A stretch of 64,000 bases of DNA from Tsukamurella conjunctivitidis (GTDB lineage Bacteria > Actinomycetota > Actinomycetes > Mycobacteriales > Mycobacteriaceae), in contig NZ_VIGX01000005.1 of the NCBI RefSeq assembly GCF_007858475.1, forward strand, positions 1 to 64,000, in the 5' to 3' direction. Of the stretch, positions 41,658 through 50,857 are shown piece by piece; position 1 is the first letter of the stretch, and each line of letters opens with the position of its first letter. A program made the position numbers and the translations under genes. The notes under the pieces were generated by a model. The model was not told the DNA's origin and made no database searches. It saw only the letters and a list, made by a program, of their open reading frames with translations.

Positions 41658-42380
41658 GTGAGCGAGAGAAGGATCGTCCCGGCCGCCGACCGGACACACT
41701 GGCGCGGCGAGGGGATCTACACGCGGCAGTCGATGCCCTTCACCGGCAACTTCGATCTCGGTGAGAACGCCCACGGGCAGCTGCTCGTGCACAACGACGA
41801 CCTCATCGACCCCGGCTCGGGGGTCGATCGGCACTTCCACCGCGACGCCGAGATCGTCACCTGGGTGATCGCGGGAGAAGTCCACCACGACGACTCGTCG
41901 GGCGAGACGGGCCTGGTCCGGGCCGGCCAGGTGCAGGCGATGAGCGCGGGCAGCGGGGTGAACCACCGCGAGCAGAACCCGCGCGCCACCGGGGTCGTGG
42001 CCCGGGTCATCCAGATGTGGCTGCCGCCGAACGAGCCCGGCGGCGAGCCCGAGTACCGCACCGCCGACGTCCCGCTCGACGGGCGCGGCCTGGTCCTCGT
42101 CGCCTCGGGGATGGCGGGCCGGGAACCGGCAGTGGTGATCGGCAACGACGCCGCCGCGCTGTACGCCGCCCGGCCGGCGGCGGGGGAGTCGGTCGTTCTC
42201 CCGCCCGCGCCTTACGGACACCTGTACGTGGTCTCGGGTGCGGTCGCCGTCGGCGACGACCGCCTCGGGGAGGGCGACGCACTGCGCACCGTCCACACCG
42301 GCGCGCTCACGGTGACCGCCTGCGAGCCCGCCGAGATCCTGTTCTGGGAGATGCACGCCCAGGCGGTCTCCGCGCGCTGA
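41658..42380 (+). CDS. Pirin-like bicupin protein
   Basis: This 240-residue protein resembles the YhhW/pirin group: FDLGENAHGQLLVHNDD, then VDRHFHRDAEIVTWVIAGEVHHDDSSGE, with the His-x-His...Glu metal ligands of the first cupin domain near residues 55-105, and AGSGVNHREQNP. Such proteins are quercetin 2,3-dioxygenases or metal-binding regulators; a specific role is not inferable. The second cupin half (residues 130-240) lacks obvious His ligands. The GTG start is assigned because a TACGCT hexamer is six bases upstream (leaderless). Confidence 0.82.
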   Translation: MSERRIVPAADRTHWRGEGIYTRQSMPFTGNFDLGENAHGQLLVHNDDLIDPGSGVDRHFHRDAEIVTWVIAGEVHHDDSSGETGLVRAGQVQAMSAGSGVNHREQNPRATGVVARVIQMWLPPNEPGGEPEYRTADVPLDGRGLVLVASGMAGREPAVVIGNDAAALYAARPAAGESVVLPPAPYGHLYVVSGAVAVGDDRLGEGDALRTVHTGALTVTACEPAEILFWEMHAQAVSAR

Positions 42381-42508
42381 CCGCTCACGATGTCGACTTC
42401 CGACAGGGCGCGGGTGCGCAGGAGCACGTGTACCCCCGCCGGACTCGAATTCGTGAGGCACCTCGGCGACCTCCTGCGGCGCGGCCCGCGGTGTAGGAGG
42501 ATTCTCCG

Positions 42509-45220
42509 GTGCAGAACGCCGAGTCCACCGCCGAACATCGCCGCCTCGCGGAGAGCCCGGGCCCGGACGGGCCGTGGCGCCTGTGGGGTCCGTACCTGGC
42601 CGGCCGTCAGTGGGGCACCGTCCGGGAGGACTACAGCAGCAGCGGCGACGCCTGGGCGAGTTTCGGCTTCGAGCAGGCCCATCGCCGCGCGTACCGCTGG
42701 GGAGAGGACGGGCTCGGCGGTATCTGCGACCGCTACGGCTTCCTGAACCTGGCGGTCGGCCTGTGGAACCACCACGACCCGATCCTCAAGGAGCGCCTGT
42801 TCGGCCTCACCAACGAGCAGGGCAACCACGGCGAGGACGTCAAGGAGTACTGGTGGCCCGTCGACGGGACGCCCACGCACAGCTGGATGCACTGGATGTA
42901 CCGGTACCCGCAGGCGGAGTACCCGTACCAGCAGCTCCGCGACGGCAACGCCGCTCGGGACCGCACGCAGCGCGAGTACGAGCTCGCCGACACCGGCGTC
43001 CTCGCCGACGATCGCTTCTTCGACGTGCACGTGCGCTACGCCAAGGCCGCGCCCGATGACATCTGCGTGGAGATCGAGGCCGTCAACCACGGCCCGTCGC
43101 CCGCGCCGCTCGACCTGTTGCCGCAGCTGTGGCTGCGCAACACCTGGGCCTGGGGCCACGACGAGCGCCGTGGCGAGATCGCGCACGTCGGGGCCCCCGA
43201 GGCCGGCGGTCTGGAAGCGGTGCGCGTCACGCACCAGTGGCTCGGCGAGTACCACCTCGCGGCCGAGGGTTCCCCGCAGGTGCTCTTCTGCGACAACGAG
43301 ACCGACGCCGTGGAACTGTTCGGCGCCGCGGCCAACGCCTCGCCCTACCCGAAGGACGCGATCACCAAGCGCGTGGTGCACGGAGACGAGAGCGCGGTGA
43401 ACCCGGAGCAGCGCGGCACGAAGGCCGCCCTCTGGTACCGGTTCGCCTCGGTGCCGGCGGGGGAGAGCGTCACGGTGCGGCTACGGCTCTCGCGCACGGC
43501 ACCGTCGCTCGACACCTTCGGTCCGGGCTTCGACGCGGTCGTCGCGGATCGCCGAGAGGAGGCGGACGAGTTCTACGGCACCGTCATCCACGAGGACGTG
43601 CAGGGTGAGGACCGTGCCGTCGCGCGCCGCGCCTACGCCGGGATGCTGTGGAACAAGCAGCTCTACCGGTACGACGTGGAGTCCTGGCTCGAGGGCGATC
43701 CCGCCGTGGATCCGTCGCCGCGCGAGCGGGCCGATCAGGGGCGCCGGAACACCACGTGGAAGCACTTCTCGCTGGCCGACGTGATCTCCATGCCCGACGA
43801 GTGGGAGTACCCGTGGTTCGCGGCATGGGACCTCGCCTTCCACTGCATCCCGCTGGCGCACGTCGACCCGGAGTTCGCCAAGGAGCAACTGGTCCTCATG
43901 TGCCGCGAGTGGGCCATGCATCCGAACGGCCAACTCCCGGCGTACGAATGGGAGTTCGGCGACGTCAACCCGCCGGTGCACGCGTGGGCGGCGTGGCACG
44001 TCTACCGCATCGATGGGTGGCGGGACCAGGACTTCCTCGTCCGCGTCTTCACCAAGCTGCTGCTCAACTTCTCCTGGTGGGTGAACCGCAAGGGCTCCGA
44101 CGACGCCGGTGTGTTCGAGGGCGGTTTCCTCGGGATGGACAACATCGGCTTCTTCAACCGGTCGGCGCCGCTGCCGCCCGGGTACCGACTCGAGCAGTCC
44201 GATGCCACCAGCTGGATGGCCTTCTACTGCCAGCAGATGTTCAAGATCGCCATCGAGCTGAGCCGGCACGACCCGGTGTGGCAGGACTGCGCGACCAAGT
44301 TCCTCGAGCACTTCCTGCAGATCTCCAAAGCCACCTACAACTTCGGCTCGCACAGCCTGTCGCTGTGGGACGAGGAGGACGGCTTCTTCTACGACGTCCT
44401 CGTCCGTCCGGACGGCAGCGCCCTGCCGATGCGGGTGCGTTCCATGGTGGGGCTGCTCCCGGTCCTGGGCACCACCGATGTCCCGGCGTGGGTGGCCCAG
44501 GAGTGCCCCGACGTGACGGCGCGCCTGAACTGGTTGCGCTCGCGGCGGCCGGAGCTCGTCGAACCGGTGCTCTCGAACGCCTCCGACGACGGCTCGGACG
44601 ACGGCCGGATGCTGCTCTCGCTGGTCAGCCCCGAACGGCTGCGGCGCGTGCTGGAGCGCATGTTCGACCCGGCGGAGTTCCTCGCGCCCTACGGCATCCG
44701 GTCGCTGTCCAAGGCGGAGCAACAGGTGACCGAGGACGTCGACGGCAACACGGTCTCCATCCAGTACGAGCCCGGCGAGTCCACCACCGGCATGTTCGGC
44801 GGCAACTCCAACTGGCGCGGCCCCGTGTGGTTCCCGGTGAACGTCCTGCTCGCCGACAAGCTGCGCACGTACGGCCGGCACTTCGGCGACGACTTCACCA
44901 TCGCCATTCCCACCGGCTCCGACAACCTCTGCACCCTCGAGGAGGCCGCCGACGTCATCGACGAGGGACTGGTCGGGCTCTTCCGGCCCGTCGCACGGGC
45001 CGACGGTGGCGGCACTCGCCGCCCCGCCGACGCCGGGCGGATCGAGGGCAGCGACAACCCGCTGTGGGCGCAGCACCCCACCTTCTACGAGTACTTCGAC
45101 GGCGACACGGGGGAGGGCCTCGGCGCGACGCACCAGACCGGCTGGACCGGCCTGGTCGCGCACCTGCACAACCCGCGTCTGCCGATGGAGCCGCCCGGCG
45201 TCACGCCACGCGAAGGATGA
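42509..45220 (+). CDS. GH63-like glucosidase (MGH1-type (alpha/alpha)6 barrel)
   Basis: This 903-residue protein starts with [32 protein letters not shown] and has the acid-rich repeats of bacterial GH63-like glucosidases. The barrel motifs include [22 protein letters not shown] with a likely catalytic acid Asp, [23 protein letters not shown] and the C-terminal [14 protein letters not shown]. Related proteins act on mannosylglycerate, glucosylglycerate or oligosaccharides. No signal peptide is seen, so it is cytoplasmic. GTG 42509 follows AGGAGG by eight bases. Its last 20 bases overlap the convergent DoxX gene. Substrate unknown. Confidence 0.82.
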   Translation: MQNAESTAEHRRLAESPGPDGPWRLWGPYLAGRQWGTVREDYSSSGDAWASFGFEQAHRRAYRWGEDGLGGICDRYGFLNLAVGLWNHHDPILKERLFGLTNEQGNHGEDVKEYWWPVDGTPTHSWMHWMYRYPQAEYPYQQLRDGNAARDRTQREYELADTGVLADDRFFDVHVRYAKAAPDDICVEIEAVNHGPSPAPLDLLPQLWLRNTWAWGHDERRGEIAHVGAPEAGGLEAVRVTHQWLGEYHLAAEGSPQVLFCDNETDAVELFGAAANASPYPKDAITKRVVHGDESAVNPEQRGTKAALWYRFASVPAGESVTVRLRLSRTAPSLDTFGPGFDAVVADRREEADEFYGTVIHEDVQGEDRAVARRAYAGMLWNKQLYRYDVESWLEGDPAVDPSPRERADQGRRNTTWKHFSLADVISMPDEWEYPWFAAWDLAFHCIPLAHVDPEFAKEQLVLMCREWAMHPNGQLPAYEWEFGDVNPPVHAWAAWHVYRIDGWRDQDFLVRVFTKLLLNFSWWVNRKGSDDAGVFEGGFLGMDNIGFFNRSAPLPPGYRLEQSDATSWMAFYCQQMFKIAIELSRHDPVWQDCATKFLEHFLQISKATYNFGSHSLSLWDEEDGFFYDVLVRPDGSALPMRVRSMVGLLPVLGTTDVPAWVAQECPDVTARLNWLRSRRPELVEPVLSNASDDGSDDGRMLLSLVSPERLRRVLERMFDPAEFLAPYGIRSLSKAEQQVTEDVDGNTVSIQYEPGESTTGMFGGNSNWRGPVWFPVNVLLADKLRTYGRHFGDDFTIAIPTGSDNLCTLEEAADVIDEGLVGLFRPVARADGGGTRRPADAGRIEGSDNPLWAQHPTFYEYFDGDTGEGLGATHQTGWTGLVAHLHNPRLPMEPPGVTPREG

Positions 45221-45557
45221 AGTAGGTCATCGACGCCAGGGCGAGGACCAGGAAGGCGCCGGGGAAGGCGATGTTGTAGTACACCCCGGCGCGCACGTGG
45301 ACACCGACGGCGCCGAGGAAGAAGGCCACGAGGCCGATCCCCGCGGCGAGGCCCAGCCAGGGAGCGCCGAGCAGACCGATCGTCAACCCCGCGGCGCCCG
45401 CGAGTTTGAGCGTTGCGAGGTACGGCACGGCGCGGGCCGGGACGCGCACCTCCGCCGAGTTCTTCAGCACGAATGCGGCGGGAACGAAGTCGGCGATCGC
45501 GATCCCGGCGTTGGCGACGATGCAGGCGAGGGTTGCGATGAGCAGTGCTGTGATCAT
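45201..45557 (-). CDS. DoxX-family membrane protein
   Basis: The 118-residue protein has four hydrophobic segments: MITALLIATLACIVANAGIAIAD, the LATLKLAGAAGLTIGLL segment, GLAAGIGLVAFFLGAVGVHVRAG and a last [16 protein letters not shown] helix. This is the DoxX/DoxD-like four-helix fold. DoxX proteins are frequent partners of ECF41-type sigma factors, and the gene is divergent from such a sigma factor. A candidate ECF promoter (TGTCACC-N16-CGTC) precedes it. The ATG at 45557 is chosen because longer readings cross that promoter. Role unknown; redox or thiol stress is a common suggestion. Confidence 0.8.
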   Translation of the reverse strand: MITALLIATLACIVANAGIAIADFVPAAFVLKNSAEVRVPARAVPYLATLKLAGAAGLTIGLLGAPWLGLAAGIGLVAFFLGAVGVHVRAGVYYNIAFPGAFLVLALASMTYFILRVA

Positions 45558-45595
45558 GGTCGTGTGAATCCTTCCGAGTACGGTGTCGACCATCC

Positions 45596-45622
45596 GACGC
45601 CCCTGCTCGCGGAAAGGTGACA
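45596..45622 (-). promoter_or_regulatory. Candidate ECF41-type promoter of the doxX gene
   Basis: On the minus strand TGTCACC (45616-45622) and CGTC (45596-45599) are separated by 16 bases, close to the TGTCACA/CGTC consensus known for ECF41 sigma factors. It lies 38 bases before the DoxX ATG and overlaps the ribosome-binding site of the divergent sigma gene. Confidence 0.6.
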
Positions 45623-45624
45623 GT

Positions 45625-46458
45625 GTGATCGATGCCGGCGAATTCGAGGCTGCGCGGCCGAATCTCGTCGCGATCGGATTCCGCCTGCTCGGGTCGGTGC
45701 ACGACGCCGAGGACGCCGTCCAGACGGCGTGGCTGCGCGCCGACGGTGCCGTCGACGTACGGAATCCAGGGGCCTGGCTGACCACCGTCGTCACCCGGAT
45801 ATGCCTGGACCAGCTGCGCGCCCGCGCACGCAGGGGAGAGCTGCCGCTCCTCGCGGAGGACGTCCCGGCCGATGCCCTCACCGCGGACGAGCGGTACCTC
45901 CAGCGGGAGCAGATCTCGCGCGCGCTGCTCCTGGTTCTCGACGTGCTGACGCCCGATCAGCGCGTCGCCTACGTCCTGCACGAGGCCTTCGGCCTTCCCT
46001 TCCGCGAGATCGCGACGGTCCTGGGATGCACCGTTGACGCGGCGAAACAGCATGCGAGTCGCGCGCGACGGCGTGTGGCGGCCGCGACGCCCCCGGACAC
46101 GGGAGAGGCCGATCGGGCGGTGGTCGACGCCTTCCTCACAGCGGCCTCCGGCGGTGACGTCGCGGCGATGGTGGCTCTGATGGCCGACGACTGCGTGCGG
46201 TCGGCCGATCCGTCGCTCGTTCCGCCGGGAGTGCCGACGACGGTGCGCGGCGCCCGCTCGGTGGCCACCGAGACGGCCCGCTTCGTGGACCGGATCCGCG
46301 CCGCGGTGGAGGTCGTGGTCGGCGGACGCACCGTCCGGGTGATCGCCCCCGGCGGGCATCCCCTCGCCAGGCTGGAGGTCCGCGTGGAGGATGGCGTGGT
46401 CCATCGCATCGTCATCGCGCGACTGCAGTTGGAAACCATGGTTGACCTTGGATTTTGA
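45625..46458 (+). CDS. ECF sigma factor with C-terminal SnoaL-like domain (SigJ/ECF41-like)
   Basis: The 277-residue protein has sigma region 2 (RPNLVAIGFRLLGSVHDAEDAVQTAWLR, residues 10-40), region 4 (LTPDQRVAYVLHEAFGLPFREIATVLGCTVDAAKQHASRARRRV, residues 110-155) and a SnoaL-like extension (170-277). The architecture fits ECF41/SigJ, in which the extension acts as a built-in control domain. The DGGGK motif typical of ECF41 is missing; the equivalent stretch reads RSADPSLVPPG. It may belong to a related group. GTG 45625 follows GGAAAGG. The divergent doxX promoter overlaps this gene's start region. Confidence 0.85.
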   Translation: MIDAGEFEAARPNLVAIGFRLLGSVHDAEDAVQTAWLRADGAVDVRNPGAWLTTVVTRICLDQLRARARRGELPLLAEDVPADALTADERYLQREQISRALLLVLDVLTPDQRVAYVLHEAFGLPFREIATVLGCTVDAAKQHASRARRRVAAATPPDTGEADRAVVDAFLTAASGGDVAAMVALMADDCVRSADPSLVPPGVPTTVRGARSVATETARFVDRIRAAVEVVVGGRTVRVIAPGGHPLARLEVRVEDGVVHRIVIARLQLETMVDLGF

Positions 46459-46477
46459 AAACGGTGTACGGGATATT
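46448..46477 (+). promoter_or_regulatory. Possible promoter of the hydroxylase-acyltransferase-MmpL operon
   Basis: TTGGAT (46448-46453) and GATATT (46472-46477) are separated by 18 bases, a reasonable housekeeping sigma promoter. It overlaps the 3' end of the sigma gene. No IdeR-type box was recognised nearby. Confidence 0.35.
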
Positions 46478-46498
46478 TCCGGTAGTACGATCCGTCCA

Positions 46499-46520
46499 GG
46501 CGGGTGATCGACCACCCGCC
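46499..46520 (+). repeat. 8-6-8 inverted repeat upstream of the hydroxylase gene
   Basis: GGCGGGTG-ATCGAC-CACCCGCC is a perfect inverted repeat ending 22 bases before the ATG. As RNA it could fold ahead of the ribosome-binding site; as DNA it could be an operator. Confidence 0.5.
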
Positions 46521-46542
46521 CGAACCGGTGGGAAAGGGCGTG

Positions 46543-47823
46543 ATGCGGCAGCGGGAAGCGACGGACGACGGGAGTGTCGTCGACGTACTGGGAATCGGAT
46601 TCGGACCTGCGAACCTGGCGCTCGCGATCGCATTGGCGGAGCTGCCGGAGCGGCGGCCCACAGTGCGCTTCCTCGAACGACGGGAGTCCTTCGCCTGGCA
46701 TCCGGGGATGCTGCTTCCGGGCGCGTCGATGCAGATCAGCTTCCTCAAGGACCTGGTCACCCTGCGTAACCAGGCCAGCCCGTACTCCTTCGTGGCCTAC
46801 CTCGGTGCCCGGGATCGACTGGTGGAGTTCATCAACCGCTCGGTCTTCACACCCGAACGTGCGGAGTTCGCCGACTACCTCGCGTGGGCGGCGGAGCCCT
46901 TCGCCGAGATCGTGCGGTACGGCGAGGAGGTGACCGATCTCGTCCGGGATCCCGATGGCGCCCGCTTCGCCGTGAGACATCGGGGGATCGACGGTGTCGA
47001 GCGGGTCACCCGCGCGCACTCGGTCGTGGTGGCCCGAGGCCTGCGCCCGGTGCTGCCCGCCTGGACCACGGGCCTGGACGACGACCGCGTCTTCCACAAC
47101 ATAGAGCTGTTGCCGCGGCTCGAAGCGTGGGAACGCACGTCGACCGGCGGTCCTGGGGCCGCGCGATTCCTCGTGGTCGGCGGCGGCCAGTCCGCAGCCG
47201 AGGTGGCTTTGCACCTGCACGACACCGGCGCTCGCGTGGACCTGGTCTTCCACGGCTTCGGGCTCGCCGACGTGGACGAGAGCCCCTTCGTCAACCAGGT
47301 CTTCGATCCGGACGTGGTCGACGAGTTCGACGCGGCGTCACCGGAGGTGCGCGACAGGCTGCTCCAGCGGCACGGCAACACCAACTACGCCGCGGTGGAG
47401 CACGCGCTGACCCGCGAGCTGTACGACCGGTGGTACCGCGAGAACGTGACCGGCCCGCGGCGCCTGGGCGTGCACCGCACCAGCGAGGTCGTCGGCGCGC
47501 GGAGCACGGGAGACGGCCGGATCGAGGTGGACGTGCGCCGCGCGACGACGGGCGAGCGCTGGACCGCGACGTTCGACGCCGTGGTGTGCGCCACCGGATT
47601 CGAGCCGGGCGGACTGACGGGCCTGGCGGGGGTGGTCCCCGACGGCGCCGAGGTGCGCGTGGCGCGCTCGCACCGCGCCGTCATCGACGGGCGGGAGGTC
47701 CCCGGGCTGTACGTCCAGGGCGCGGATCTTCCCGGACACGGGCTCGGCACCACGCTGCTGTCGAACGTCGCCGTCCGCGCGGGCGAGATCGCCCGCGCGC
47801 TGTACCAGGAGGAGTCGCCATGA
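46543..47823 (+). CDS. FAD-dependent L-lysine/L-ornithine N-monooxygenase (MbtG/PvdA type)
   Basis: The 426-residue protein belongs to the IucD/PvdA/MbtG class that N-hydroxylates the side-chain amine of lysine, ornithine or a related diamine, the first step to hydroxamates. Seen: FAD motif GIGFGPANLALAIA near residue 17; WHPGMLLPGASMQISFLKDL with the conserved substrate region; NADPH motif VVGGGQSAAEVALHLH near residue 211; DESPFVNQVF; NTNYAAV; and ATGFEP near residue 350. ATG 46543 is five bases after GGAAAGG. The gene overlaps the next by four bases. No siderophore synthetase is nearby. Confidence 0.88.
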   Translation: MRQREATDDGSVVDVLGIGFGPANLALAIALAELPERRPTVRFLERRESFAWHPGMLLPGASMQISFLKDLVTLRNQASPYSFVAYLGARDRLVEFINRSVFTPERAEFADYLAWAAEPFAEIVRYGEEVTDLVRDPDGARFAVRHRGIDGVERVTRAHSVVVARGLRPVLPAWTTGLDDDRVFHNIELLPRLEAWERTSTGGPGAARFLVVGGGQSAAEVALHLHDTGARVDLVFHGFGLADVDESPFVNQVFDPDVVDEFDAASPEVRDRLLQRHGNTNYAAVEHALTRELYDRWYRENVTGPRRLGVHRTSEVVGARSTGDGRIEVDVRRATTGERWTATFDAVVCATGFEPGGLTGLAGVVPDGAEVRVARSHRAVIDGREVPGLYVQGADLPGHGLGTTLLSNVAVRAGEIARALYQEESP

Positions 47824-48656
47824 CCACGCGGACACCGGCGGGAACCGTGCTCTTCGCGGCCACGGAGCGCACCCCCTTCACGGTCTTCGTCGCGGAGGAC
47901 CCGCGCGACATCGAGCGCGCCCAGGCCCTGCGGTACGACGCCTTCTCCACCGAGCTCGGGGCACCGCTGCCCGGAGCGGTGATCAGCGAGCGGCTCGGCC
48001 GGCCGATCGACGTCGATCGGTTCGACGACTACAGCGCGCACCTGCTGGTGCGCCACGATCCGACCGACGAGATCGTCGGCTGCTACCGGATCATCCTGCC
48101 GGCGCCGCGCGGTGAGCGGGAGGTGTTCACCACCAGCATGTTCCGCCTGAGCCCGGCGTTCGATGCGATGGCCGACGACGTCGCGGAATGGGGGCGGGCC
48201 ACGATCGCCGCGTCGTACCGGGGCGGCGTCGTCTCGATCCTCCTGCGGATCGCGCTGCTGCTCTTCTACGAACGCTCCGGATTCCGGTACGCGATGGGCT
48301 GCATGTCGGTCCGGATGGAGGACGGCGTGCATCCCCGTGCCGCACTGGTGCGTGCCGCCCTCGGTTTCCTGGCCGACAACGACGCCCTCGCGGGCGGTGA
48401 GGTGCGGGTCGAACCGATCCGGCCGGTCGCCGTCGACGGCGTCCCGATCGAGGACCTCCCGCGACCCGAGGGGGCCGACGAGGACCTCGTGCCGCCGACC
48501 ATCCGCATCGCCGCCCGGTACGGCGGCGTCATCTGCGGCATGCCCTCGTACGACCCCGATTTCGAGATGGCCGACTTCCTCGTGCTCTTCGACGCAGAGC
48601 GGATGCGCCGGGTCGGCACGCTCGACGAGGTCCGCTCGTTCCTCGCGGCGCTGTGA
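47820..48656 (+). CDS. GNAT-type acyltransferase (OlsB/hemolysin-like, Acetyltransf_5)
   Basis: The 278-residue protein resembles the OlsB-like GNAT family that transfers acyl groups from acyl-ACP or CoA to amines. Seen are ERAQALRYDAFSTELGAPLPG near residue 35, DVDRFDDYSAHLLV near residue 60, EIVGCYRIILP near residue 82 and the WGRATIAASYRGG segment near residue 125. It lacks the MbtK/RhbD-type siderophore acetyltransferase look. It is translationally coupled on both sides (ATGA with the hydroxylase, GTGA with MmpL). Acylation of the hydroxylated amine to a hydroxamate is a natural inference; formation of an ornithine-lipid-like amide is an alternative. Confidence 0.8.
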   Translation: MTTRTPAGTVLFAATERTPFTVFVAEDPRDIERAQALRYDAFSTELGAPLPGAVISERLGRPIDVDRFDDYSAHLLVRHDPTDEIVGCYRIILPAPRGEREVFTTSMFRLSPAFDAMADDVAEWGRATIAASYRGGVVSILLRIALLLFYERSGFRYAMGCMSVRMEDGVHPRAALVRAALGFLADNDALAGGEVRVEPIRPVAVDGVPIEDLPRPEGADEDLVPPTIRIAARYGGVICGMPSYDPDFEMADFLVLFDAERMRRVGTLDEVRSFLAAL

Positions 48657-50857
48657 TCGCCGCGCTGACCCGGGCCGTCGCCGCTCGGCCACGGACGGTA
48701 CTGGCGGCGGCGCTGCTCGTCCTGATCGCGCTGGGGGTGCTCGGCACGGGCGTCGGCGGCGCACTCAAGAGCGGCGGAAGCACCGACCCGCGGGCGGAAT
48801 CGGCCCGCGCGCAGGAGGTCCTCGAACAGGACTTCCGGCGCGGCGGCTCGTCCCTCGTCCTCACCCTGCGCAGTGAGACCCCCGCTTCCGTCGCCGCAGC
48901 GGAGTACGGCCGCGCGATCACCGAGTCGCTCCGCCGCTCCCCGGTGGTCCAGTCCGCCTTGTCCGGCTGGACCGACCCCGCCGCCGCGCCCCGCCTGACC
49001 TCGACGGACGGCCGCACCGGCCTGGTGGTCGCGAGCCTGACCGGTGGCACGGGAGAGGCTCCGGACCACGCCCGCGAGATCGTCGACGGCCTCCCGCGCC
49101 CGCCCGACGGCGTGCGGCTCGAGGCCGGCGGCGAGGCGATGACCTACCTGCAGATCAACGAACAGTCGGGCAAGGACCTGCTGCGGGCGGAGCTCATCGC
49201 GCTGCCGCTCACCTTCCTCGTGCTGGTGTGGGCGTTCGGCGGGCTCGTCGCCGCCGCGGTGCCGGTCGTGGTCGGGATCGCGGCGATCATCGCCACCTCG
49301 GGTCTGCTCCGGCTCGTGGCCGAGGCCACCGACGTCTCGGTGTTCGCGCTCAACCTGATCACCGCGATGAGCCTTGCGCTGGCGATCGACTACACGCTGC
49401 TCGTGGTCAGCCGGTATCGCGAGGAGGTACCGGAACGGGGCCGCGACGATGCCCTCGTGGTCGCGATGTCGACGGCGGGGCGCACCGTTCTGTTCTCCGC
49501 CGTCACCGTCGGCCTCAGCCTGGCGGCGATGGTGCTCTTCCCCATGTACTTCCTGCGGTCCTTCGCCTACGCCGGCCTCGTCGTCGTCGCCTTCACGGCG
49601 CTCGCCACGCTCGTCGTGACCCCCGCGATCCTGGCCCTGCTCGGTGACCGCATCGACCGACTCCGCGTCGGGCGCGGCCCGCGGCCGGCCGACGAGTCCC
49701 GCTGGTATCGCATGGTGACCGCGGTGCAGGGACGCGCGATCCCGCTCGGCATCGCCGTCGTGGCGCTCCTCGTGGCGCTGGGCGCCCCCTTCCTCGGCGC
49801 CAAGCTCGGCTACCCCGACGACCGGGCGCTGCCGACCACCGCCTCGTCGCACCGGGTGGGCGACGAACTGCGAACGGCCTTCCAGCCGAACCCGGCGTCC
49901 GACGTCCTGATCCTGCTGCCCGAGGGCGCACCGTCGGGCACGGAGGACTACGCCCGGGAGCTCTCCCGGGTGGCGGGGACCGGCCCGGTGACCGGGCCCG
50001 ACGGGACGTGGCTGCGCGGCGGCCGCGTCGCCGACGGGGATCCGTCGGCGCGGGCCGGCTTCGCGCGACTGGTGACGGTGACGGGGGAGCACGACCCCCG
50101 CTCCGAGGCGGGGCGGGCGCAGCTCGACGCGCTGCGGGCGGTGCCGGCGCCCGCTCCGACGCTCTTCTCCGGTGCGGCGCAGGCGGACCGGGACGCGGTC
50201 GACTCTATCCTCGGAGCGGTGCCTCGCGTACTCATCACGATCGCGGTGACCACCTTCCTGCTGCTCTTCCTCCTCACGGGGAGCGTGCTCCTGCCGCTGA
50301 AGGCGCTGGTGCTCAACGTGCTCTCGCTCTCGGCGACCTTCGGTGCGATGGTGTGGATCTTCCAGGAGGGACACCTCGGCGGGCTCGGCACCACCGTCAC
50401 CGGGCACCTCATCGCCGACATGCCGGTCCTGATGTTCTGCATCGCCTTCGGCCTGTCGATGGATTACGAGGTCTTCCTGCTCTCGCGGATCCGGGAGGAG
50501 TGGCGGAGCCGCCCGGGGCGCGACCGGGCGGCCAACGACGAGGCCGTCGCACGGGGCATCGCGAGCACGGCGCGGGTGGTCACGGCCGCCGCCCTGTTGA
50601 TGGCGGTGGTCTTCGCCGCGATCGGCTTTTCCGAGGTCTCCTTCATGCGGATGCTCGGTGTGGGCCTGGCGATCGCCGTGCTGCTCGACGCGACCCTGGT
50701 ACGACTGGTCCTGCTGCCCGCCTTCATGCGGATCGCGGGCACGGCCAACTGGTGGCCGCGCGGGCACGCGTCAGGAGTTGAGGGACCAGACCGCGTAATT
50801 GAGCGCCGTGGCGAACAGGATCCAGCCGAGGTAGGGGAGCAGCAACACCGCGGCTGA
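48653..50857 (+). CDS. MmpL-type RND transporter
   Basis: This 734-residue exporter has the MmpL two-repeat layout: an N-terminal helix (RTVLAAALLVLIALGVLG), a periplasmic loop, six helices, a second loop (about residues 395-520) and six more helices. The proton-relay Asp-Tyr pairs are present in both halves: LAIDYTLLVVSRYREE near residue 240 and GLSMDYEVFLLSRIREEW near residue 600. MmpL proteins export lipids and siderophores. Its place as the third coupled gene of the hydroxylase/acyltransferase operon suggests it exports their product. The last 87 bases overlap the convergent tspO gene; the tail after NWWPRGH may be unusual. Confidence 0.88.
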   Translation: MIAALTRAVAARPRTVLAAALLVLIALGVLGTGVGGALKSGGSTDPRAESARAQEVLEQDFRRGGSSLVLTLRSETPASVAAAEYGRAITESLRRSPVVQSALSGWTDPAAAPRLTSTDGRTGLVVASLTGGTGEAPDHAREIVDGLPRPPDGVRLEAGGEAMTYLQINEQSGKDLLRAELIALPLTFLVLVWAFGGLVAAAVPVVVGIAAIIATSGLLRLVAEATDVSVFALNLITAMSLALAIDYTLLVVSRYREEVPERGRDDALVVAMSTAGRTVLFSAVTVGLSLAAMVLFPMYFLRSFAYAGLVVVAFTALATLVVTPAILALLGDRIDRLRVGRGPRPADESRWYRMVTAVQGRAIPLGIAVVALLVALGAPFLGAKLGYPDDRALPTTASSHRVGDELRTAFQPNPASDVLILLPEGAPSGTEDYARELSRVAGTGPVTGPDGTWLRGGRVADGDPSARAGFARLVTVTGEHDPRSEAGRAQLDALRAVPAPAPTLFSGAAQADRDAVDSILGAVPRVLITIAVTTFLLLFLLTGSVLLPLKALVLNVLSLSATFGAMVWIFQEGHLGGLGTTVTGHLIADMPVLMFCIAFGLSMDYEVFLLSRIREEWRSRPGRDRAANDEAVARGIASTARVVTAAALLMAVVFAAIGFSEVSFMRMLGVGLAIAVLLDATLVRLVLLPAFMRIAGTANWWPRGHASGVEGPDRVIERRGEQDPAEVGEQQHRG

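Noticed and set aside
45558-45881. Longer N-terminus for the DoxX protein
   Set aside because: The extra residues are a shadow of the divergent sigma gene and cross its promoter. The membrane protein begins naturally at 45557.
46459-46542. IdeR box for the hydroxylase operon
   Set aside because: I looked for the TTAGGTTAG-type repeat and found none. The inverted repeat at 46499-46520 has a different sequence.
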